From: a virus
IMG/VR virus record: IMGVR_UViG_3300043446_001974
Span: 1 to 51,881 of that record
Length of the DNA stretch: 51,881 bases
Direction: 5' to 3' (one strand)
In this document: piece after piece, positions 1-6,983 of the stretch
Layout of the letters: the number at the start of each line of letters is the position of its first letter
How positions within the stretch are numbered: the stretch's first letter is position 1
The notes under the pieces: model-generated
Told to the model about the DNA's origin: nothing
Seen by the model: only the letters and a program-made list of their open reading frames with translations
Database searches by the model: none
Translations under genes and position numbers: made by a program

Positions 1-2
1 AG

Positions 3-1730
3 ATTCCCAGTGAAGTTGGCGATATTTACAAGTTGATCAAAAAGGGTATATTAAGCGCATTTAGTATTGGGTTTAGGGTCAAGGATGCTGAGTATGAGCA
101 GGCCAGTGAAACCTTTATGATTAAAGACCTAGAACTACACGAAATCAGTGTAGTTAGTGTACCTGCAAATCAAAACACATTATTTAGTTTAGCCAAGGCA
201 TTTGATAGTGCCCAAGAGTTCGAGTTATTTAAACAGCAATTTGTCGATGTTAGCGAATCAGCTAAAGGGCTAGAGTCCTCTACAAACGCAAATAGCGAAA
301 CCAAAAAGGAATGGAACATGGATCCAAAAGAGTTAGAAAAATTATTGGCCGACGCTGCTGCTAAGGCCGCTGCTGAAACAGCACGCGCTGTTGTAGAGGC
401 TCAAACTAAAGCTGCTGAAGAGTTACAGCGCAAAGCTGATGAAGAAGCACAACTACAAGCTAAAATCAAAGCTGCTGTTAGCGCAGTTCAAACAGTTGAT
501 ACAGGTGCAGAAAAGCTATTAGCTGAAGTTGAAAAGCGTCTTAGCGAACAAGCTGACAGCCACAAGAGCGCCCTAGAAGGCCTAGAGAGTGCACTACGTG
601 AAAAAGCTGCTGAATTAGAGGCAATTCAAAAGAGCCGTATGCAGTTTAGCGAGCCACGTAACAGTGATGGTGCTACATATGCAGAAAAAGAAGCTGCTGT
701 ATTTATCAGCAAGATCACTAAAAAGCCTATCGAAGAAACCAAGTATGCCAAGAGCCTAGTACAAAAGTACGCTAGTGGCGGTACAGCTGGTGCTGCAGGT
801 AGTGGTGGTGGAGCAGGTGGTGCAGTTCGCCTACCAGGTCAAACTTGGGAACTAGAAGTTAGCACCAACATGGAAAACGAGATTCGTCGTCAGCTAGTTG
901 TTGCTGGTACAATCCGTCAGATCGCTATGCCACAGCCTTTTATGAAGCTGCCTATCAATCCAGATGCTGGTGCTGATGCAACCTGGGTAGCAAACAGTGA
1001 TTTTGGTGCTGCAGCTAGCAGTGGTACAGCTCGTACACATGCGCTAAAAGACATTGAAATCAGCAGCGCTAAGCTAGCAACCAAAGAGTACATCGCCTTT
1101 GAAGAAGAGGAAGATGGTCTTATCGCCCTAGTACCTATTATCCGTGACGCAATCACACGTCGTATGGCTAAGACACTAGACAAGTCTATGCTCCTAGGTA
1201 ACGACGTTGGTGCTACAACATATGCTGCCGGTATCAATGGTCTAGCATATTATGATGGTAGTGGTACTTCAAGTCCTACAGTTGCAGTTGGTGGTACAGG
1301 AGCAACAGGATTTACATTTGCTAAATTCCAAGCTGCTCGTCGTGCACTAGGTGTTTGGGGCTTAGAGCCTAGCGAACTAATCTGCTTTGTTAGCCAGGCC
1401 GCTTACTATGACTTACTAGAAGATGCTACTTTCCAGAGCACAGACAAGATCAGTGAGTCACGTAACACACTAATTACTGGTCAAGTTGGCCTAATCGCTC
1501 AAACTCCAGTTGTTGTTAGCGCACAAATGGCCGGTCTAGCTGCTAATGATGCACTAGCCGTTGTAGTTAACCCACGCAACTTCGTTGTTGGTAACCATCG
1601 TGCTATGCGTATCGACACAGATGATGAAGTCATCAACCAGCGTCGTGTTATCGTTGCTAGTATGCGTATCGCTATGAGCCGCTTAACAAGCAATGAAGGT
1701 AGTGGTGTTGTAACAGTTCGTTACGTTTAA
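3..1730 (+). CDS. Prohead protease fused to HK97-fold major capsid protein (5' end outside window)
   Basis: The frame is open from the left edge, so the gene starts upstream. The first ~70 residues are the C-terminal end of an HK97-type prohead protease (S78/U35 family): the GILSAFSIGFRV segment, which probably holds the catalytic serine, followed by ELHEISVVSVPAN. The chain runs on without a stop into an Ala/Glu/Lys-rich coiled coil (nt ~330-650), the likely scaffold or delta domain, then a Gly/Ala linker and an HK97-like capsid domain (nt ~840-1730). The protease normally cuts scaffold from capsid inside the prohead, so a fused arrangement is plausible as a self-processing polyprotein. An in-frame ATG at 318, seven bases after AAGGA, begins MDPKELEKLL and could give a separate 470-residue scaffold-capsid protein. 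Identity of both halves is well supported; which products are made is inference. Confidence 0.87.
   Translation: MPSEVGDIYKLIKKGILSAFSIGFRVKDAEYEQASETFMIKDLELHEISVVSVPANQNTLFSLAKAFDSAQEFELFKQQFVDVSESAKGLESSTNANSETKKEWNMDPKELEKLLADAAAKAAAETARAVVEAQTKAAEELQRKADEEAQLQAKIKAAVSAVQTVDTGAEKLLAEVEKRLSEQADSHKSALEGLESALREKAAELEAIQKSRMQFSEPRNSDGATYAEKEAAVFISKITKKPIEETKYAKSLVQKYASGGTAGAAGSGGGAGGAVRLPGQTWELEVSTNMENEIRRQLVVAGTIRQIAMPQPFMKLPINPDAGADATWVANSDFGAAASSGTARTHALKDIEISSAKLATKEYIAFEEEEDGLIALVPIIRDAITRRMAKTLDKSMLLGNDVGATTYAAGINGLAYYDGSGTSSPTVAVGGTGATGFTFAKFQAARRALGVWGLEPSELICFVSQAAYYDLLEDATFQSTDKISESRNTLITGQVGLIAQTPVVVSAQMAGLAANDALAVVVNPRNFVVGNHRAMRIDTDDEVINQRRVIVASMRIAMSRLTSNEGSGVVTVRYV
306..320 (+). 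promoter_or_regulatory. Internal ribosome binding site and start codon inside the protease-capsid frame
   Basis: AAGGA at 306-310 lies seven bases before an in-frame ATG at 318, exactly at the junction between the protease part and the coiled-coil scaffold part. The residues that follow (MDPKELEKLL) look like a natural capsid-protein N-terminus. This supports internal initiation of the scaffold-capsid product; it is inferred from position and spacing only. Confidence 0.55.
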
Positions 1731-1747
1731 TTAAACCTAAACTTAGG

Positions 1748-1800
1748 CAGGGTTCACATGAGCCCTGTCTCTAAAGCCTAGCGTGCTAGTCTTTAGAGAC
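1748..1800 (+). promoter_or_regulatory. Two stacked RNA hairpins between capsid and connector genes
   Basis: The first stem pairs CAGGGTTC (1748-1755) with GAGCCCTG (1760-1767) around an ACAT loop, with one G-U pair. The second pairs GTCTCTAAAG (1767-1776) with CTTTAGAGAC (1791-1800) and continues inward with CTAGC/GCTAG, leaving a two-base loop. There is no U-run, so a simple intrinsic terminator is unlikely. The second stem ends two bases before the AGGAGG of the connector gene. Likely roles are 3' protection of the abundant capsid mRNA, a processing site, or control of connector translation. Confidence 0.6.
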
Positions 1801-1812
1801 ACAGGAGGATTT

Positions 1813-2379
1813 ATGGCTGACCTAATTACTAGAGCAGAATATAAAAATTACTTGGGAATTAGCAGTAGCAATAAAGATACTGAAATCGATCTATTAATAC
1901 CCAAGGTTAGTCAGTTAGTAAAAACCTACTGCCGCAGAAATTTTACTGACTACTATGACGAAGCAAAAACAGAATACTTTGATGGTGGTTTTGATAAACT
2001 AATATTAAAAGAAACCCCAGTAAGTAATGTTACTCAAGTTAGTAAAAGTACTAATTATGGTCAAACATATACTAATCTGACTAAATTTACAGATTGGGTA
2101 CTAGACGGAGATTCAGTTAGAGCAATAAGTAATGGCGGCTGGTTTCAAGAGTATATGCGAGGCTATCGCGTAACCTATACAGCTGGATACGAAAACGTAC
2201 CAGATGATCTTAAACTAGCAGTTCTTGATCTTGTAGAATACTATTCAAAGAATAATAGCGCAGTACATGTTAATCGTGACGTAACACCTAATGTTACGCA
2301 AATACAGTATGTAGCCACTACAAACTTTCCAGCGCATATTAAGCGTGTATTAGATCAATATGTAGCGGATTATGCGTAA
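1813..2379 (+). CDS. Head-tail connector protein, HK97 gp6-like
   Basis: A 188-residue protein that would sit under the portal as part of the neck. The N-terminus (LITRAEYKNYLGI, then KDTEIDLLIPKVSQLVKTYCRRNF) is the helical pattern of the gp6-like connector family, and an ETPVSNVTQV stretch plus a VTYTAGYENVPDDLKLAVLDLVEYY segment match the middle and end of that family. Length is slightly above the usual 100-180. I place the start at ATG 1813 because AGGAGG at 1803-1808 is ideally spaced; the longer frame from 1783 would begin inside a strong hairpin. It overlaps the next gene by one base (TAATG). Good confidence in family, from motif pattern and position right after the capsid gene. Confidence 0.75.
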   Translation: MADLITRAEYKNYLGISSSNKDTEIDLLIPKVSQLVKTYCRRNFTDYYDEAKTEYFDGGFDKLILKETPVSNVTQVSKSTNYGQTYTNLTKFTDWVLDGDSVRAISNGGWFQEYMRGYRVTYTAGYENVPDDLKLAVLDLVEYYSKNNSAVHVNRDVTPNVTQIQYVATTNFPAHIKRVLDQYVADYA

Positions 2380-4013
2380 TGGCACTCTTTTTTAATTATG
2401 TAGATGAGCAGGTAGTTAAAAACCTACCGCATGAATTACTAAATCTAATAGGTAAATATAGATCTCGTAATAATGAATACGATGATATTAGATTGTATGA
2501 ACGTAAGACATTAAACTGGCGAACTATTATTGATAATACGTTTCCTAGTATGCTAGTTGTAGATTTTAACGATATTAGAAAAGAGTTAAAAAAATATAAC
2601 GACCTTGAAACAAATCTAAAGTCTGCTCTTAAACAAGACTATGACGAAAAAATATTAGCAAATTTTAAGGATACGAAATTAAGTGACCAAGAAATCAATC
2701 TAATATTAGATATTATTAAGGGAGCTATAGCAGTATTGCAAGCTGGTTGCACACCAAAAACTAATCAAGAGATTGTAATTGGTCTTGAAAATGCTTTATA
2801 TTTAGGCACAAGAACTGAAGGTAGTAATGTTGGTGCAAGTATAAAACTAACCTTGCGAGAACTTGGACTATCAAACTATGGTCGAGTATACCTTACAGAC
2901 TCAAGTTCTGATACTCGCAAATATTTTTTATTTTCTAATTTCGCGGTATTAAGCGACTATTTACGAGAACTACTAAAAGAAGAGATAAAGAAGCCTAGTT
3001 ATAAAAATCGCCTAACTAATAGCAAAAATGTATCAGAATTTTTACAGTTTGGACACGTAGCCGTTGGCTGGAGTGATAAAAAAGATACAGTTATTAGATT
3101 TAATAGCCCAAAGTTATTAAACATAATTTTTACAACACTAGCAAACTCAACTCAACAAACAGCGGCAGCTAATGCTACAAAACAAGCTGCACTACAGTTT
3201 GCGACTAATACTGACGTAATTAATGAATTTATTATTGTAGATAAAAATTTTGGCGAAAATGTTGCTGAAATGTTTATACGTCTTGGCGGAAATGTTGTAA
3301 AATTTGAAAATGCTTTAATTAATGAAAAGCGTGGTTTTATAGTTGAACGCAAAACTTTTATGCAAAGCAGCGCAGAAACTATGAAACGCTTATCCGCACA
3401 AATTAAAGGATTGCGTGGTGAGCTAGGTAATACAATTTCTAGACTACTTGTTAAAGGTAAAAGCAGTGATAGTTTGGTAGAACATATTGCAAAAGTTATA
3501 GCTGCAAAAATTATGGGCAAAACTGCCCCTAGAACTAAAACTAGTAGTAAAGCCACAAATAAAATAGTAAAAAAACGAGTAGCTCCAGTTATACAAGGAA
3601 TTGTAAATAAAGTAGTAGCCTTTAAAGCACCCCCAAAATTACCTGTTCCAAAAGTACCCGTAATAGATCAACAAGTTGCTGCAGAAAGTGCGCTAACATC
3701 ACTGCAAACTTTATTAAACAGTAATTTAGTTGAAACTGTTAAGCGTAATATGGGTCAGGGAAGTCGTAAAGATATATTAAATTTACGTAGTGGTAGATTT
3801 GCTGAAAGTGTTAAAATAGAGAGATTAACTCAAAGCAGAGCAGGAATGATTACTGCATTTTATAATTATATGCGAAACCCATATGCTACATTTAGCGAGG
3901 GCGGAAAACAAGAGCTACCACGCAGTAGAAATCCTAAACTGCTAATTTCACGATCTATTAGAGAAGTAGCAGCACAGGCCAAGATAACAAGATTAAGGGC
4001 TGTACTAATATGA
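2379..4013 (+). CDS. Putative neck / head-tail completion protein, unusually long
   Basis: A 544-residue protein in the slot where siphophages carry a short (100-170 residue) gp10-like neck or head-closure protein. I do not recognise the first ~430 residues; they are mixed helix/strand with several Lys-rich stretches and a helical segment near residues 330-350. The last ~110 residues contain LRSGRFAESVKI, a NPYATF segment and a closing helix (LLISRSIREVAAQAKI), a layout like the HK97 gp10/minor-tail family. The reading is therefore a neck protein with a large N-terminal addition. The start overlaps the connector stop (TAATG) and its end overlaps the terminator gene by ATGA, so these genes are probably translationally coupled. 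Function is inferred mainly from position. Confidence 0.5.
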   Translation: MALFFNYVDEQVVKNLPHELLNLIGKYRSRNNEYDDIRLYERKTLNWRTIIDNTFPSMLVVDFNDIRKELKKYNDLETNLKSALKQDYDEKILANFKDTKLSDQEINLILDIIKGAIAVLQAGCTPKTNQEIVIGLENALYLGTRTEGSNVGASIKLTLRELGLSNYGRVYLTDSSSDTRKYFLFSNFAVLSDYLRELLKEEIKKPSYKNRLTNSKNVSEFLQFGHVAVGWSDKKDTVIRFNSPKLLNIIFTTLANSTQQTAAANATKQAALQFATNTDVINEFIIVDKNFGENVAEMFIRLGGNVVKFENALINEKRGFIVERKTFMQSSAETMKRLSAQIKGLRGELGNTISRLLVKGKSSDSLVEHIAKVIAAKIMGKTAPRTKTSSKATNKIVKKRVAPVIQGIVNKVVAFKAPPKLPVPKVPVIDQQVAAESALTSLQTLLNSNLVETVKRNMGQGSRKDILNLRSGRFAESVKIERLTQSRAGMITAFYNYMRNPYATFSEGGKQELPRSRNPKLLISRSIREVAAQAKITRLRAVLI

Positions 4014-4450
4014 CTAAGCGAGTACAAATAGTACGAGCCCTTGCCGAAGCATTTAAAAATATAGACGGCACAGGCCCGTATACTACAAATTTACAAAATC
4101 AAAGTTTTTCCAAACTAAAGTTTTGGGATGAGGTAAATGATTTTCCTAGTGTATATTTAAGTCCAGGCACTGAAGTACGCGAATATCATCCAGCAGATTT
4201 TGCCTGGGGAATGTTAGGGGTATGTGTTAAAGTATATTGTAAAAGCGAAGACAATTCGCAAGAACAACTAGAGGCATTATTAGGGGACTTAGAAACTTGC
4301 ATTGATGCAAATCGTCAACTAATTTATGATGCAGATAAAAACTATGAAACAACAGAAATATTAATAGACTCAATAACTACGGACGAGGGCCTCTTAGCTC
4401 CCTATGCAGTTGGCGAGATTAACTTACAGGTTCGCTATCAGATCATGTAA
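4010..4450 (+). CDS. Tail terminator-like protein
   Basis: A 146-residue protein of the size and position of lambda gpU / HK97 gp10-type tail terminators, which cap the tail tube and dock it to the head. Visible features are an N-terminal helix (VQIVRALAEAFKNI), a DFPSVYLSPGTEVREY strand region, a central VCVKVYCKSEDN strand and an EQLEALLGDLETCID helix, ending in NLQVRYQIM. The order strand-strand-helix-strand agrees with the terminator fold. It starts inside the stop of the neck gene (ATGA) and is followed by the structured leader of the tail tube gene. Assignment rests on size, order and pattern rather than on a diagnostic motif. Confidence 0.6.
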   Translation: MTKRVQIVRALAEAFKNIDGTGPYTTNLQNQSFSKLKFWDEVNDFPSVYLSPGTEVREYHPADFAWGMLGVCVKVYCKSEDNSQEQLEALLGDLETCIDANRQLIYDADKNYETTEILIDSITTDEGLLAPYAVGEINLQVRYQIM

Positions 4451-4457
4451 GCAAACC

Positions 4458-4520
4458 GTGTTCACAAGGTCTAGTACAGATAAACGTCTAGTAGTGACTG
4501 GAGGAACACCTCTTGAGAGG
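4458..4520 (+). promoter_or_regulatory. Structured leader of the major tail protein gene
   Basis: In the 78-base gap before the tail tube gene, GTGTTC (4458-4463) can pair with GAACAC (4504-4509), and CCTCT (4509-4513) pairs with AGAGG (4516-4520). The second arm of the small hairpin contains the ribosome binding site GAGAGGA used for ATG 4529. Translation of this abundant protein could therefore be gated by RNA folding. Seen as complementarity only. Confidence 0.45.
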
Positions 4521-4528
4521 ATAAAAAG

Positions 4529-6034
4529 ATGAGTTTTAATTTACTTCGTAATAGTAGAGTATTCTTTACTACTGCAGTAGGAACAAGTGGTGCAGCTCTT
4601 GGTGTTGTAGGTGGTGCAGGCGCCCCTGCAATTAGTTCTACAAATACCAGAGAAATTCAAGTACTAGATGGTTTTGGCTTTAGTCAAAATACTACTAGTG
4701 AAACAGTTACACTAAATGAAACAGGTGATACGCCTGTTCGTGGACAGCGTAGTTTTAATACACAGTTAGATCCTGTTGATTTCAACATGACTACTTATAT
4801 TAGACCTAAAAGAGCTACAGCAGTTACTGGTGGTGCAATTGATGTTATTACTTTAAGTAGTACAACAAATACAAACTATAGTGCCGCTACTACTCAAATT
4901 ATAATTAGTCAGCCAACTACTGCTGGAGGTACTCAAGCAATATTACGGCCTATATTTACTGGTACAGCACTTACTGGTATTCAAAAAGTTAATGCAGGTA
5001 CAGGGTACAATGGTTCAGAACAGATATTAATTGTTGATACTGACGCCTCACCTACTGGTGAAACTGTTACAGCTGCTTTTACAACAACAGGTACCATAAG
5101 TACTTCTAGCAATAAAATTACTGCAGAAGAAAGTGTACTATGGAATGCTTTATTTGCAGTAGATCCTATCGGTGGAGCAGCCCCTGCTTGGGCAGAAACA
5201 TCGAACAGTGCAACTTGCGTAGCAACTAACAGTAACAAGCATCAGCTTCAGCGCTTTGGTTTAATTATTCTAATTGATACTGCTTGTTTTGTTATTGATG
5301 ACTGTGTATTAAACACAGCAACTATTGACTTTGGTATAGATGCAATTGCTAGTATTCAGTGGAGCGGCCAAGGTAAGGCTATTCGTCAGATAGCTGCGCC
5401 AGCAACTAGTGCAAGTGGAAGTTTTACTTATTCTGGCAGTGATACAGTTTCAACCGTATTATTTGGTGGCACTACTTATACAGAAAAAATTACTGATGCT
5501 GCATTTATTGCTAATAAATTAAGTGTAGTTAGATTACAAAGAAATCTAACTGGTAATGCTGCTGCTAATAGTAACGAATATTACAATTTACCATTAACAG
5601 GCGGAAATCTAACAATTAGTAATAATGTTAGCTATTTAACACCAGCTAATCTTGGTACAGTTAATACTCCTGTTACATATTTTGCTGGTACACGCGCTAT
5701 TAGTGGTAGTTTAACAGCATATTTACGTAGTGGTACCTCAGATGGTTCAAATAATACTACTAATCGTAAACAAACAGCGCAATTGCTAGGTGATATGCTT
5801 AATGCAAGTGCAACTGATGTAGATCCAGCATTTCGTATGCTTATAACTGTTGGTGGTAGTAATACTGATAAAGTTGAACTCAATATGCCTGGCGTAGTAT
5901 TAACTATTCCTACTATTGCTACGGAACAAGTTATTAGTACTACAATTAACTTTACAGCTCAAGGCGTTGATAGCGGCAGTAGTGACTTTAAACTTGAAAA
6001 TACCAACGAATTAGACGTTACATATTACGCATAA
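4529..6034 (+). CDS. Major tail (tube) protein with an inserted beta-rich domain
   Basis: Builds the tail tube. The N-terminal part holds a recognisable tube-protein stretch, VLDGFGFSQNTTSET, followed by GDTPVRGQRSFNT and LDPVDFNMTTYIRP, which is typical of long-tailed phage tube proteins. Residues ~113-195 are a Thr/Gly/Ala-rich insert with a VNAGTGYNGSEQILIV unit, like surface-exposed beta domains added to tube or fibre proteins. The remaining part (SFTYSGSDTVSTVLFG onward) is beta-rich and ends in FTAQGVDSGSSDFKLEN, again tube-like. At 501 residues it is longer than minimal tube proteins (~150-250), consistent with decoration domains on the outside of the tail. The start is ATG 4529 after GAGAGGA. 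A hairpin follows the stop. Confidence 0.75.
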   Translation: MSFNLLRNSRVFFTTAVGTSGAALGVVGGAGAPAISSTNTREIQVLDGFGFSQNTTSETVTLNETGDTPVRGQRSFNTQLDPVDFNMTTYIRPKRATAVTGGAIDVITLSSTTNTNYSAATTQIIISQPTTAGGTQAILRPIFTGTALTGIQKVNAGTGYNGSEQILIVDTDASPTGETVTAAFTTTGTISTSSNKITAEESVLWNALFAVDPIGGAAPAWAETSNSATCVATNSNKHQLQRFGLIILIDTACFVIDDCVLNTATIDFGIDAIASIQWSGQGKAIRQIAAPATSASGSFTYSGSDTVSTVLFGGTTYTEKITDAAFIANKLSVVRLQRNLTGNAAANSNEYYNLPLTGGNLTISNNVSYLTPANLGTVNTPVTYFAGTRAISGSLTAYLRSGTSDGSNNTTNRKQTAQLLGDMLNASATDVDPAFRMLITVGGSNTDKVELNMPGVVLTIPTIATEQVISTTINFTAQGVDSGSSDFKLENTNELDVTYYA

Positions 6035-6047
6035 AGTTTTATCAACC

Positions 6048-6068
6048 GGGGCTAGTTAAGCTAGCCCC
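6048..6068 (+). terminator. Hairpin after the major tail gene, likely attenuator
   Basis: GGGGCTAG (6048-6055) pairs perfectly with CTAGCCCC (6061-6068) around TTAAG. The following bases are AU-rich (ATTATTAATTATTT) but not a clean U-run. This GC-rich stem in AT-rich DNA would stop or slow part of the transcription, fitting high tube protein and low chaperone amounts. Confidence 0.6.
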
Positions 6069-6085
6069 ATTATTAATTATTTCAC

Positions 6086-6505
6086 ATGACAGATATTAGT
6101 TTAAAATCCCTATTAGTACCCTCTAAAAGCGTAGAGGTAGAGTTTCCTGGCATGCCGGGCTTTAAAATTGATGTAGCCTTTTTAAGCCGTGAAACACTTG
6201 TGAATATTCGCAAAAAAGCAACAAAGACTACATTTAAAAATCGTCAGCCTGTAGAAGAATTAAATGACGAACTATTCTTACAACTATATGTTGAAAATGC
6301 TGTACGTGGCTGGACAGGACTAAAAATTAGTTATCTCGAACAGTTAGCTCCAGTAGACGTTAGTAGCTTAAATCCTGACGATGAATTAAAATACAACGCA
6401 GAAAACGCTCTTTACTTAATGAAAAACAGCACTGATTTTGACAGTTTTATTAGCGAACAGGTTAGTGACTTGGGAAACTTTTCGAAGAGCAGCTTAAAGC
6501 GGTAG
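6086..6505 (+). CDS. Tail assembly chaperone, G-type (short form)
   Basis: A 139-residue cytoplasmic protein between the tube and tape-measure genes, the fixed place of tail assembly chaperones (lambda G, HK97 gp14). The chaperone holds the tape measure protein soluble and recruits tube subunits. The body is acidic and helical (VNIRKKATKTTF, ELNDELFLQLYVENAVRGW, YLEQLAPVDVSSL, YNAENALYLMKNSTDF). The reading frame ends at 6505, shortly after a slippery heptamer at 6472-6478, so that most ribosomes make this short form and a minority shift into the T part. No strong Shine-Dalgarno sequence is visible before ATG 6086, which may limit its output. Confidence 0.78.
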   Translation: MTDISLKSLLVPSKSVEVEFPGMPGFKIDVAFLSRETLVNIRKKATKTTFKNRQPVEELNDELFLQLYVENAVRGWTGLKISYLEQLAPVDVSSLNPDDELKYNAENALYLMKNSTDFDSFISEQVSDLGNFSKSSLKR

Positions 6506-6864
6506 AAGAACAAATACGTAACTATTTTGCTAATCAGCAAGTAGGTATGACAAAAGACACATACTTTGAAATGTGTGAATTATTAGGTAATACTCCTATA
6601 ACTAGCGAAATACCAGTAGACTTTGACGACTTCCCACTAGAAGTTCAGCAAGCATTTACAGTATATAGAATGTTACGTGATGACTGGGAAGGTTTTGGCG
6701 GAAACTACTTAGGAAAAAGCTTTGTAGGTTTAATAGAAATATTAGACTTTGCAGAAATAGACCAAGAAGATAGAAAATTAATATTGCTAATTATTAAAAT
6801 GATTGACAATATTAGAATAGATGAATTAGTTAAAAAACGCAAAAACGAAAAGCCTGCTGATTAA
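6086..6864 (+). CDS. Tail assembly chaperone, GT-type frameshift product
   Basis: The long chaperone form. Ribosomes reading TTG GGA AAC at 6470-6478 can slip back one base on G GGA AAC and continue in the -1 frame from 6478 (CTT TTC GAA GAG CAG). That frame is open through the ATG at 6547 to the stop at 6862-6864, giving about 259 residues. The T part (residues ~132-259) is acidic and helical: TKDTYFEMCELLGN, VDFDDFPLEVQQAF, YRMLRDDWEGFGG. In known phages T binds the tape measure. The T part has no ribosome binding site for ATG 6547, so I treat it as frameshift-dependent and not as its own gene. Confidence 0.78.
6472..6478 (+). other. Programmed -1 frameshift site (slippery heptamer GGGAAAC)
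   Basis: The heptamer G GGA AAC sits in the X XXY YYZ register of the G frame (codons TTG GGA AAC). After slippage both tRNAs can re-pair on GGG and AAA. It lies nine codons before the G stop and the -1 frame is open into the T part, as in lambda G/GT (GGGAAAG) and many long-tailed phages. Confidence 0.85.
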
Positions 6865-6882
6865 AAACTAGCAGGCTTTTTT
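6848..6882 (+). terminator. Intrinsic terminator after the chaperone gene
   Basis: AAAAGCCTGCT (6848-6858) pairs with AGCAGGCTTTT (6870-6880) around an 11-base loop and runs into six T. The stop codon of the T part lies in the loop region. It ends the head/tube transcription unit. Confidence 0.85.
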
Positions 6883-6902
6883 ATTACTCAAAATTTTTAC
6901 TA

Positions 6903-6931
6903 TTGACATTTTAAAACCCTTGTGGTATACT
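6903..6931 (+). promoter_or_regulatory. Sigma-70 promoter for the tape measure / tail tip operon
   Basis: TTGACA (6903-6908), a 17-base spacer and TATACT (6926-6931) form a near-consensus host sigma-70 promoter in the gap after a strong terminator. Predicted transcription start is near 6938, about 45 bases before the tape measure ATG at 6984, whose ribosome binding site is CTGGAG. Confidence 0.8.
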
Positions 6932-6983
6932 TGGTGTAATCTCGCTAAAAATATGCGACTAGAAAAATTGATCTGGAGTCACT

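Noticed and set aside
3152-3556. Minus-strand frame of 134 residues in the neck gene
   Set aside because: Antisense, no ribosome binding site, low-complexity product; the plus-strand gene is coupled at both ends.
6547-6864. T part of the chaperone as an independent gene
   Set aside because: No Shine-Dalgarno before ATG 6547, and the frame is open back to a slippery heptamer in the correct register; the frameshift explanation fits better.
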